Of a stretch of DNA of 64,000 nt, positions 54,953 through 64,000 are shown piece after piece. The translations under genes and the position numbers were made by a program. Within the stretch, counting starts at the first letter, position 1. Each line of letters opens with the position of its first letter. Source of the DNA: Cladocopium goreaui (Eukaryota; Sar; Dinophyceae; Suessiales; Symbiodiniaceae). The stretch lies in contig CAMXCT020002643.1 of the NCBI GenBank assembly GCA_947184155.2, positions 1 to 64,000 of the forward strand, given 5' to 3'. Under the pieces are notes generated by a model. The model saw nothing but the letters and a program-made list of their open reading frames with translations. It was not told the origin of the DNA and did no database searches.

Positions 54953-55050
54953 TACCCTCTGGTAATTTAACATTGAAAACGGCCATTTATAGTGGATTTT
55001 CCCATTAAAAATGGTGATTTTCCATAGTTATGTTAAATTACCAGAGGGTA
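54953..55050. mobile_element. CCCTCTGG element, shortest complete copy
   Basis: TACCCTCTGGTAATTTAACA ... TGTTAAATTACCAGAGGGTA, 98 bp. Confidence 0.87.
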
Positions 55051-55142
55051 CATAACGACAATCAATCACCATTATAATCAACATACGATGTTTTGACCAT
55101 GGCACACGGAGGACCTTGAAACTTCATTTCTGGGATTCACCC

Positions 55143-55203
55143 TATCCCCAACCCTTCCCCGCCCTTCCCCACCATTCCCCGCCCTTCCCACCCCCCTCCC
55201 CCC
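55143..55203 (-). repeat. C-rich tract (G-quadruplex potential on minus strand)
   Basis: CCCCAACCCTTCCCCGCCCT repeated two to three times and ending CCCACCCCCCTCCCCCC. Confidence 0.75.
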
Positions 55204-56470
55204 TAATTAACGCTAAAAGGCTGTATAAACATAGCAAACGTGGGTGCTCAAAGTGAGTTCGTTGCAGCGGTGTCGAAAGTGAGTCCCTAAGCCAGTGGAA
55301 CCGGGATGGCTGGAGTTGAAACCGCAGGGACTGGGACATCTGGGACTGGGCCAGCAGTAGAAACACTGGAGTCAGTAAAACACCTTGTCTCATGACAGAA
55401 AGGCCGTACCCAACATCTTGGCTGTCACTCCTCTCAGAAAAATGGACACGGACCCTAGAACCCCAAGCGACCAGAAAAATCGGAGCATTCCCCATCAGAA
55501 AATGTCATGCAAGTGATGAAGCAGTTGGCTCAGGACATTTCAGTAGCGAAGATTGCCTTTAGTTCAAGAGAATCATGTATGACACCTATTTCTTGGGTTT
55601 GTCTGAAACTAACCACTGAAACCACTGGTTTAGAACCCAAGTGTTATCAATATTGCCAATTTATCAGTGTCCCATCTTGAGACACGCCCAAATCGCATTG
55701 TGACAGTATGGATAAAAATATGTATCCCGACTGTACCCCCATGATATTCCATCAAAATCCAATATAAATTGCCATGATCATATCAAATTCCATGATCTTA
55801 AGTTGGTGAAATAAGCACGATGACCATTTAATAAAAGTGGATGATAGCGGGAGGTATTTAATTTGAGACACCAACTATCCACGATGTCCCATTTTGAAAT
55901 TGGTGATATTTAAGTTGGTATAATATTATATATATAATATATATAAGTTCTAACCATATATAGATATCACCATTGGTATAAGATATTTTAATGAAACCCA
56001 ACTAACTACAGGATATAACCATTACTAAGTCATGTTCAAAGGACTGCCCGGGGCCGGCCGCTGACAGGAGTCCCAGAAGTCGCACGGCCACGGACGCGCC
56101 TTGGCGGCGGGCGCTAAAGGCCATGCTGTGTGCCATATCGATGAGACCTGGTCGCGGGAGGCGTGGTGACCGGGCTGACTGGTTGTAATTGTAATGGTCA
56201 TAACATAACTTATGAATACATATAATATGGTTCATTTAGAAATTTAGATTTTGTGCTAAAAGGGTGTTGCTTATATTATGTATTGTAATATCAGATGGTA
56301 TAATTGCGTCAGATGCATATATCTTCACAAGTGGAATTCCAGCAGCAAAAGTCGTTGGTCAGAAGATGATATATGCATATATTGTGATATGATAGCAGAA
56401 TGCACCATAGAACCATTGAACCAAGCGCAAGTGAGACTTCCACCTTGAGAATTGGAATTTAGCCAGCAAA
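55204..56470. other. Spacer, no supported gene
   Basis: A 117-codon minus frame at 55142-55495 includes the C-rich tract and has no recognisable domain. A GC-rich island at 56040-56180 is open in several frames without motifs. Confidence 0.3.
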
Positions 56471-56489
56471 GGTCATGTATAATGTGTAT

Positions 56490-56690
56490 GTATGTATGTA
56501 TATATATATACATATATATAATTATATATATATACACATATATATACATATATATTTATATACATATATATACATATATATACATATATACATATATATA
56601 TACATATATATATATATACATATATATATACATATATATATACATATATGTATACATATATATATATATACATATATATATATACATATT
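56490..56690. repeat. TATACA microsatellite
   Basis: About 200 bases of TATATACATATA. Long Tyr/Ile open frames are artefacts. Confidence 0.9.
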
Positions 56691-56805
56691 TTGAAATTTG
56701 AAAGTTCAGAATTGAACCACATGATAATGGGAATGATGTCCAAAAATTGCACGCATTTGCTTCAACATGTCACGTCGATTGAACATGCAACTATGTTGTA
56801 CAATG

Positions 56806-56915
56806 TTATGTCACAACATATCACTGCGACCTCACTGGAATCATGGTTAATAAGGAGAATCATCCCAAAATGGCATTATCTCAGGTTTGTGAATTATTAT
56901 CATGTGCCTATATAA
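56806..56915. mobile_element. Second copy of the GCGACCTCACTGGAA element
   Basis: ATCACTGCGACCTCACTGGA and ATCATGGTTAATAAGGAGAA match the core of the element at 36355-36499. The terminal TATATGGGTAAATT arms are not preserved. Confidence 0.6.
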
Positions 56916-57096
56916 TTGAAGATATATATATATATATTGTACTGTATATACACCCACTTGCACTTCGATTTGTTTGCTGTTGGAATCTGACCGATCGAAG
57001 AGGCACCCACTAGGAACGTTGACCCTGTCGGTGGATCATGGCCCAAAGATGGCAAATGATGCATGAAGAAAGGGCGAGCATGCAATAGCATATACT

Positions 57097-57318
57097 ATGA
57101 CCACCTATGATACATCATTCAACCAGCGGAAATGTCTAGTAGGTATTTCCCCCAGGCCTTCAATGTGCCACGGTTGTGTACTAGCCCCATCCACAGGCAT
57201 TGAGGATCCACACCGCAGCGATGTTGTTGATCACACGATCCTTGGGCGCAAGCTTGCAAATGACCACCAGGTCAAAAGGGGGTTAGAAATATCTCAGAAG
57301 CAGCCTCCAAAAAGATAG
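57097..57318 (+). other. 73-codon open frame, unassigned
   Basis: Reads through STGIEDPHRSDVVDHTILGR with a coding-like composition. No family recognised and no neighbours support it. Confidence 0.25.
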
Positions 57319-58454
57319 AGAAATCATGTACCACTATGTGATTAGGATTTTACACTTATATCTTTTTCGGGGTTGCTACAACCACTAACCTACTGTAACT
57401 TAGATGTTCTTACCAGAGAAATGGGACAATAAATCCATTTGCGACTGACGGACCCATCATGAGTTGTGGCTGTGGGCTACCATCCGATCATCAAATGTGG
57501 CTGGAGAATCCCCCATTTAGTTCGATGATTTCCCATGAAGTTCTCCATTGGTCTTTTACAGCTTGCCACGTTTGATTACCAGAAGGTATGTGGGCCTAAG
57601 TTTCTCTAGCTGTCTTCACATCTTGGAAGAGTTTCTGAGATTGGCTGGGACATACCTTATCAGCAATGCCCACAACCCCTGCTAATTCATGGTTAAACGA
57701 GCTCCATACCACCTGGTTCTTTCGGGGAAAGTTACACTTCATCTATAATCCCCCTCAACTATGTAGCAGGTTTCCGCTTAAATCCAGATACATCCAAAAG
57801 TTTTGGGTCAGCATCAGGACGCACAACAAAATTCGTACATATTCATGGACATCTAGTTCAGCAAATTGAGACTCATTGGGACACGCCAAATCCATCCCGC
57901 CCCAAGGCCTGATGCTGCTGTTTCTTCGGCACATCCGAAAGTGCAAGATTGCAGAGCTACCGATTGCTGGGAAGAAGTCGCTCAGTTGAAACGTGCAAAA
58001 CGCGCGGTTCATGCGCGGTATTCTTCGCATGGCGAGAGTGTCAGAATTTGGATAAAAGGTAACGAGCGACAGCATCCGTATGACAACCAGTGGCGGCAAA
58101 TGGGCCGCAAATGGGCCGTAAAAAACGATGACTATGACCTTTCTGGATCATCAATCCTGGTGGGCTTGTTTTTTACTTGGAGTGGTTCCTGGTAGTCCAG
58201 GCCTGAGAAACTCAGATCTTCGGGGCCTCCAATCCATTTTTTGATCGGTGCTTGGAGGGTCACCCCATGGATTATAAGTGGTCAATATCCATAATCATAA
58301 TATATTACTGAATATTAACCACCATAAGTGGATCATAAGTGGACTATAATTTTGGTTCCCCCATTTATAGATAGGAGAAGCCACTGAATGGCTACTAGGG
58401 CCAGGGTTACTGAGCAGTTACGTTGCATGGGATGATCTGGTAGATGGTATATGT

Positions 58455-58556
58455 GGCTTTCCTAAAATGGGGGTACTCCACCATGGATGGTTTACAATGG
58501 AAAATCCCCATCTAGAAGTGGATGATTTGGGGATATCCCTATTTTAGGAAACCCCC
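58455..58556. repeat. Inverted repeat of the TTTCCTAAAATGGGGGTA type
   Basis: CTTTCCTAAAATGGGGGTAC at the left and CCCTATTTTAGGAAACCCCC at the right, with a CCATGGATGGTTTACAATGG core. Confidence 0.65.
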
Positions 58557-58727
58557 ATATGATTGACTACAAAAGTTGCCCAGCCATCTGTTTGGCGACT
58601 GAGGTTCTACGTTCGTACCTTGCTGGCAGCTCCGCCTTTCCCCCATAGAGGATGTGTCCTCCGAAGAAGAATGTGGAAATCATCCAAGAAGAACCCAGAA
58701 TATCCCAAAATGAGTCTGTGACGAGTC

Positions 58728-59099
58728 TTGATTTTTGTGTTCATTTTTGAAAGAAACCTCTTGTGTGTGTATGTGTCCTTTTTCGAGCCTATCGACCAAG
58801 GTGTGGGACTGTGCTTCCTGCACCTGTTGGTTCCCTTTGTGGGACGCCTGGGACACTTGACTATCGTCGTGGAAAATGGTGCTGAAATGAACCGAGATCA
58901 TGTTAAACTACAGGCACATGATGGCACATGTGTTTTCCTGCTCATGGTTGTTTTCGTTGTTTCAAGCATTGCGTGTTTCGACTGGTTGAGACCCAATTTC
59001 TTGAGGTGGTGCCTCCCCAGGATTGTTGGTATTGCTGGTTCACGCCAGCCACCCCAAAGAATGCTGACTCAGATCACAAAGATTCCTTCAGAATCATAA
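58728..59099 (+). other. 123-codon open frame with two hydrophobic stretches
   Basis: Contains GVGLCFLHLLVPFVGRLGHL (about residues 26-45) and a second hydrophobic stretch VFLLMVVFVVSSIACF. It could be one or two exons of a membrane protein, with a possible GTGCTG donor at 58880. Not recognised. Confidence 0.3.
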
Positions 59100-59136
59100 C
59101 CCTTTGCTATACCAGAAACTCGGAGTTGACTATTCT

Positions 59137-59165
59137 CTGGTTGGTGGTTTCAAACCCAAGGCTCA
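59137..59165. repeat. Fragment of TGGTTGGTGG element
   Basis: CTGGTTGGTGGTTTCAAACC only; no right end. Confidence 0.5.
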
Positions 59166-59190
59166 AAAAGGGATTCTTTTGAGTGACACC

Positions 59191-60330
59191 ATGAGAGTGT
59201 CAGTAGTGCAGAGCGGTAGAGAAATTGACATGATGGATGAGGAATCGGAGAGTGCTAGAAACTCTCGAACAAGGAGTTTGAGAAGACAGCTGCAAGCTAA
59301 TCCAGCTCCAGAGTCTCCATCGGCATCACAGAGGCTTCGAGCTGTGGAACAAGGGACTCCTGACAGCCCAATTCCAGAACTCAACACCCAGATGATGACC
59401 AGAGGCACCCGAGGCTATACAGCCGCGGCCGCAGCACCGATGCCCTTCGTGCCGAAAGAGCTTGTGACAGGCGTCATGAGCATGGCCGACAGATGGCGCC
59501 ATCAGGTTGAGGAGAATTTCCAGCTAAAGCTCATATTGGGAAAAAGAGGCAGAGATTAAGATGAACCAGTTAGAAAAGAGAGAGGCTAAACTGAGACTGA
59601 AGGAAGCTCAGGTTGAGATGAAGGCCATGTAGGTAGAAAGGCGTTCAGCTGAGCAAGATGCAGTCGCAGCTAGAAGTGCTTCCAGCGTTCAATGCCAGCT
59701 CCAGCAGTACCTCAGCCGAAGAGACACGCAGAAGCTGCACCTCCACCTGTTCAAGTTATCAAATTTGAGGTCATCTATACTTTGGTCTGGACTGGCACCA
59801 GACCTTCCAGAACCGGACACGGCTGCTTGGTGAGCGCTCAAGAACCCTAGAAATTTTCATAGTTTTAGCGTCGTTAAAACATCGAGAAATACCATTCATT
59901 CTCTTTGATGGTTAGCAAAATCCCTGGGACGGTTTTAGCGTTTCATGATTACCACCAGACGTTAAAACATCGAAAAATAGTACCATACTTTTTTTCTCTC
60001 AATCGAACCAGGTTCCTGGGACGCTTCCAGATGCAGCAGCTGGTGCTGGAGTTGGTGGGAACGATCCTGCCTTCCTAGCACTGAGAATGAGATGAGTCTA
60101 CTATGGGAACGCTTGAGCATCATGCACTCTTCTACATTCGTTGCCTGCACTTCATTTGCTTCAACCATCTTCAACCTCAAGAGTTGTGGTGACGGGAGCA
60201 CCATGAAACCGCAGGACCCATTCCCTACTTCTGAGCGTGACTTTGTGCTGTCAGATGCAGATGCCAAAAAGGTTGCGGCCGTTGAGAAGGCCTGGCACCA
60301 ACGAGCGGCGTCGATCACGAAGAAGAAGTA
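59191..60330 (+). pseudogene. Broken coiled-coil ORF with one intron
   Basis: From ATG 59191 the frame encodes an acidic/Arg/Ser-rich start (MMDEESESARNSRTRSLRRQ), an Ala run (TAAAAAPMPFVPKEL) and MADRWRHQVEENFQLKLIL. A one-base shift near 59535 moves to a frame giving WEKEAEIKMNQLEKREAKLR and KEAQVEMKAM, a strong coiled coil, then an in-frame TAG and a further Arg/Gln-rich stretch. A GTGAGC donor at 59830 and a CAG acceptor at 60011 bound a 182-bp intron, after which a frame leads through MSLLWERLSIMHSSTFVACT to ITKKK and a stop at 60331. I do not recognise the family. It may be a dead host gene or the gag-like part of a retroelement. Confidence 0.42.
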
Positions 60331-60516
60331 GAAGAAGCAGAAGAGCACCAATTATCATAATATCGCGTGCATTCATGCAGCACTGGCCATTTGCAGAGGA
60401 ATGCGAGTCAAATTTGCTGTTGAAAGATGTTGACAAAATGGTTCTATGCAACAAACAGATGGAAGCACGATGTGAATGGGAACGCTCAAGAGCTTGCAAC
60501 CAAGGCACTTCAGACT

Positions 60517-60620
60517 GCAGTTGACGTTGTCTCATTATTATTGCAGTTGGCGTTGTTTCATTCTTATTGCAGTTGACGCTGTTGCATTTTTATTGCAGTT
60601 GACGTTGTTTCATTTTTGTT
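60517..60620. repeat. 26-bp tandem repeat, 4 copies, each ending like a splice acceptor
   Basis: Units GCAGTTGACGTTGTCTCATT ATTATT follow each other four times. Each junction TTATTGCAG resembles a 3' splice site. Confidence 0.8.
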
Positions 60621-60735
60621 CCACAGAACGATAGAGAAGCACCTGCCCATCACGAGATGATTTTGTTAATCAAAGGGGCGCCATCTTCCCTGAAGCGCCT
60701 GTGGGGCTGTGGCGTCCAGCGGTTGAGAAGCCAAA

Positions 60736-61077
60736 TTGGCTGGATATAAGCTTTACCAGCCTACGAAAGGTCGCCACATGTCCTCGGCCAAGCTTGGAAC
60801 CAAGGAGCTGATCAAGTTGGGCGCTTCGCAGTTTCCGGACTGCATCTGCATTGGCGGACGTGTCCAACATTATGCTGAATCCTTTCCCGAAGGAACCAGG
60901 TTGAGGGCCGTGCACTGTATCATCCTATGTGGTTCTCAACGTCGCGCACCAGTGCTGGAATCCGTATGCCATCAGCACTTCACGATAGAAGGCTACCAGA
61001 AGGACAACTTCTCAACTGGTTCCAAATTACACCACCGTAGGCCCCAAACAATGGGTGGAAACAAGACGTGTTTTTGA
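60736..61077 (+). other. 113-codon open frame, unassigned
   Basis: Contains HMSSAKLGTKELIKLGASQF and CICIGGRVQHYAESFPEGT. Composition is coding-like but there is no recognisable family; it may continue the relic at 59.2-60.3 kb. Confidence 0.3.
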
Positions 61078-61104
61078 GGAACAGGGTCAAACACATGACA
61101 TGAG

Positions 61105-61310
61105 AAAGCATTCAGAACCCTTAACCGCACGCTCTTTGGGAAAAAACACAAAATGAGACCACCCGCCACAAAGGGAAACAAGAAGAGAGACAAACTGGGA
61201 GACAAGATAGGAGACAAGACCGCGGGAAGGCGGGCACACCATCCAACACCAAGGCGGACACCTTAAGAAAGCATTAAGAACCCCTAACAGCACACTGTTT
61301 GAGTTGCCGC
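61105..61310. repeat. Direct repeat pair
   Basis: GAAAGCATTCAGAACCCTTA with following ACCGCACGCTCTTTG near 61105 recurs as GAAAGCATTAAGAACCCCTA with ACAGCACACTGTTTG near 61267, about 161 bases apart. Confidence 0.6.
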
Positions 61311-61584
61311 GCATGGTGCAGACACTGTTGGACTTGGCAAGGTGCAACCCAGCTCAGCTTGAGGAACGGTTCCAACGAAACCGAAAAAAACAGCAAAGAT
61401 GATCGCTGAACCAGCGGCAAGCGTTTCACCGGACCCTCTTCCTCCAGAGGAAACCATGGCACACAGGGGAAACAAAGGAGTGCCCTTTGTTTTGTGGTCA
61501 GCTCTAGATAGTCCCAACTGACTTGGATATTCGTGTTCATTACTTGACATTTCTGATGCTAATTCCCACCACAAGCAGAGGAAA

Positions 61585-61713
61585 TATGTCTGAGTCGGCT
61601 CCGACCCCAGGTTTGGCGAATGAGCCGAAGCTAGGGCCTCTGTTTTCGAGCCATGCCGCACCCTGGCCGTACAGGTGGTGGAGCCGGTTGGCGTTTGACA
61701 AGGAAGGCATATA
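61585..61713 (+). CDS. Possible first exon, unassigned
   Basis: ATG after an AGCAGAG acceptor-like stretch; the frame reads MSESAPTPGLANEPKLGPLF then WWSRLAFDKEGI before TAG. A Ser/Pro-rich N-terminus is plausible for a gene start. No downstream exon was found before the AT-rich block. Confidence 0.3.
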
Positions 61714-62114
61714 GAGAACTGTTTGGTAACCACGGGGTCTTGGGTAGCACGCCATTTCCGCGAAATGAGGTGACCGGTTGTTTTTTTTGTTTCTGGTGGA
61801 AACCATAGTTCAACAATCTTCAACATAGTTCTCATGTGCCATCATTGCAGAATGTTGCAAAAATATTGCCACGTTTCATTGAGTTGGAAGTGAACGCGCC
61901 CAACTTCACAAAATTTTGGGTAGAATACGGTACAATCACAGAATTTCACCGGATTTCATTGTGAACTTTGGCAATGCAGGGCCTTCTGAACAGTGCCTGG
62001 ACCAAGGCTGTGATGTTCATCGACCTCACGGCAGAGTTGTCCTTGCACCAACTGGCGGTACCTGGGACAGATGGCTTGTGCGCTGACCAAATGCATCGTT
62101 TCGACGTCTACAAT

Positions 62115-63560
62115 TTTAAAGAGACTATATAATACTATATATATATGTAATATGATATGATATAATAGAATATAACGTAATATAACAAAATACAATATTA
62201 AATCAGATTATATTATATCATTTAATAGTTTACTCTATAACATAATATTAAATTGTATAATGAAAATGTTATTTCATGTAATATTTTTTATTTTTCATAT
62301 AATATTTCAGATAAAACAAGAGCTCATATAATTTAATATTTAATATAATATATAATGCAATTTAATATAATAGTATAAAAAATATTATATCAATTAATAT
62401 GTAATATAATATAATTGAATATTTTATATAATAGATATTTTAAACAAATATATAGTTAATATATAATAGTATTGTGTATTATATGTGTTTATTACTTTCT
62501 ACTTTTCTTTTTTTGTATAATATTATTTTTATTCTCTTATAATATATTACTTTCTATTTTGTTATGCTTTTGTTATAAGATAATAGAATATATCAAAATA
62601 TAATATATTAAAATATATTTGTTTAATACTACATATAGTAGCTTAATATAGCCTAATTAAATATATGATATATAAAATATAATATTTGATTTGATCTTGT
62701 ATGTAGTTTAAAAATATGATTTAAGATAATATATAGTTTTAAAATTTATCATATCATATCATATAATTTGATAGATAGTGTATTACAATATAGTTTGATA
62801 TCATATCATATAGTACCAGTTAATTAAGCATATAACTTGATATAATTATTCTAATTTAGTATTTAATTTAATTTAATACTATAGATATATATATATTATC
62901 TATGTATTATCACAAAAATGCATATATATATATATATATATAGCATTTTTACAAAATATATCATATAAAATATATAATTTTCAATATTTAATATTTAATA
63001 TGTTTGATAATATATATAATATAATATATAAGATATAAGATATATTTATGTACTAAGAAATGATTTATAATATGTAGTATTATATATATATAGTTAATAA
63101 ATAATATAAAATATATAATATAATATAATATAAGATTTTTATATATATAATGAATATTTTTAATATATAATTTATAATTTGCTTATTTTTTAAATATTTT
63201 TATATATAATATATTTTTTATTTTTTATTTATTATATATATAGTATATTATATTTAATATATTATATATTGTATTTAATATAACATATAATATATAATAT
63301 ATATATATAATTTATTATATACAATATATCATATTTAATCTTTAATTTATAATATATAATACTTAGCATTTAATATTGCTCATTTCATTTAAAATATATC
63401 ATATACAATATAATTCAATATGTATACATAATAATAGTAGATATAGACATAGAACTATATTTTTATTATATGTACATATTTTATATTATACATATGTAGT
63501 TAAATAAGATCTTTGTTAGTACAACCAATAAACAAGATCGATATTGCTATTTATGATGTG
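62115..63560. repeat. 1.4-kb extremely AT-rich block
   Basis: Almost only A and T, composed of irregular TAATATAATATATAAT, ATATTTAATATT and AATTTAATAT words with no fixed period. No ORF of note and no rRNA or tRNA-like sequence is visible. GC-richer coding-like DNA resumes at about 63600. Confidence 0.85.
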
Positions 63561-63601
63561 ATCTATTGACGAAAATCTATATATCAATATCTAATTACAG
63601 C

Positions 63602-63776
63602 ACATCTAAAAAACAAGTTGTAGCAATCCAATTCATCCTGGTCGCTGACCCAGGCCAGAAGAGCTCCTTGGCAGCGCTGATTTTTTGGGGGTCGGGTTCA
63701 AGGGATCCGCGCATCGTCGATGGATTCATGCTGGTGGAGTTCTCCTTATTCCCTGCCCTTTTTGTTTCGATGATTT
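63602..63776 (+). CDS. Candidate exon with hydrophobic segments, ends at a stop
   Basis: After an AATTACAG acceptor the frame reads KKQVVAIQFILVADPGQKSS, LAALIFWGSGSRDPRIVDGF and MLVEFSLFPALFVSMI before TAG at 63777. GC content rises sharply. It may be the last exon of a membrane protein gene. Not recognised. Confidence 0.38.
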
Positions 63777-63812
63777 AGACATATTCCTTATGAAATGGCC
63801 ATAAATTGGAGA

Positions 63813-63870
63813 TACCCTTTGGTAACCAAACATGGCTATCTGGTAAATCGACTCCAAATGGATGTTTGAA
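63813..63870. mobile_element. CCCTCTGG element, partial
   Basis: TACCCTTTGGTAACCAAACA with ATGGCTATCTGGTAAATCG; the right half is not recognisable. Confidence 0.5.
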
Positions 63871-64000
63871 TCAGGAAAACATCGGAGTTTGGTTGGGGAT
63901 GTTGGGGATGTTGGGTAGTTTAACAGTTTTAGTAGTGATTTCTTTCCAGAAGTGGGATTTTCTACTCAAAGTGGATCAAAAAGGAGTTATTTAGAGATTG

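Noticed and set aside
62115..63560. Mitochondrial DNA insertion
   Set aside because: No cox1, cob, cox3 or rRNA fragments are recognisable in the AT-rich block.

Overview
The window looks like nuclear DNA of a dinoflagellate, most likely from or near Symbiodiniaceae (inference; no rRNA or spliced-leader gene is present to prove it). Supporting signs are tiny exons separated by 0.2-2.6 kb introns with GT, GC and GA donors, AAG/G-type acceptors, an intronless BTB protein gene beside a ten-exon gene, TTTAGGG-type telomere-like tracts inside a dispersed repeat, very many short inverted-repeat elements, and long TA/CATA/TG microsatellites. Only a small percentage of the 64 kb is coding.

Layout: 1-9.2 kb holds two related 40/41-bp minisatellites, a TG-rich tract with G-runs, and a decayed minus-strand ORF with endonuclease/exonuclease/phosphatase-like motifs (about 7.69-8.43 kb). 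From 9.92 to 19.20 kb a ten-exon plus-strand gene can be assembled with consistent reading phases; it encodes an Ala-rich helical N-terminal half followed by hydrophobic membrane segments. At 21.5-23.2 kb lies an intact 555-codon BTB-BACK-beta-propeller gene. From 23.4 to about 47.6 kb there are scattered plus-strand exon candidates, many encoding single membrane helices, including the start of a second gene of the same style at 28.7-30.5 kb. The remainder (48-64 kb) is mostly repeats, a broken coiled-coil ORF (59.1-60.3 kb), an isolated start-like ORF at 61.6 kb and a 1.4-kb region of extreme AT content (62.1-63.5 kb).

The most striking object is at 36.5-39.8 kb. A unit of about 3.3 kb with an 18-bp perfect terminal inverted repeat (eight C then TGAGATCCAC) contains AT-rich bacterial DNA: the C-terminal half of tatD followed by a nearly full-length but broken miaA, in a style that suggests a Rickettsiales-like endosymbiont donor. 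The genes carry frameshifts, a deletion that removes the TatD catalytic Asp motif, a 25-bp tandem duplication, and a 638-bp eukaryote-style transposon inserted in miaA with an 11-bp target-site duplication. The unit lies between exon candidates of the surrounding host sequence and is flanked by host repeats, so it reads as an old endosymbiont-to-nucleus transfer carried in, or turned into, a mobile-element-like unit rather than as contamination.

At least 18 copies of a roughly 105-bp palindromic element (TA-CCCTCTGG...CCAGAGGG-TA) and seven of a second roughly 105-bp family (CTGGTTGGTGGTTT...AAACCACCAACCAG) fill introns and spacers. Several other inverted-repeat families occur once or twice.
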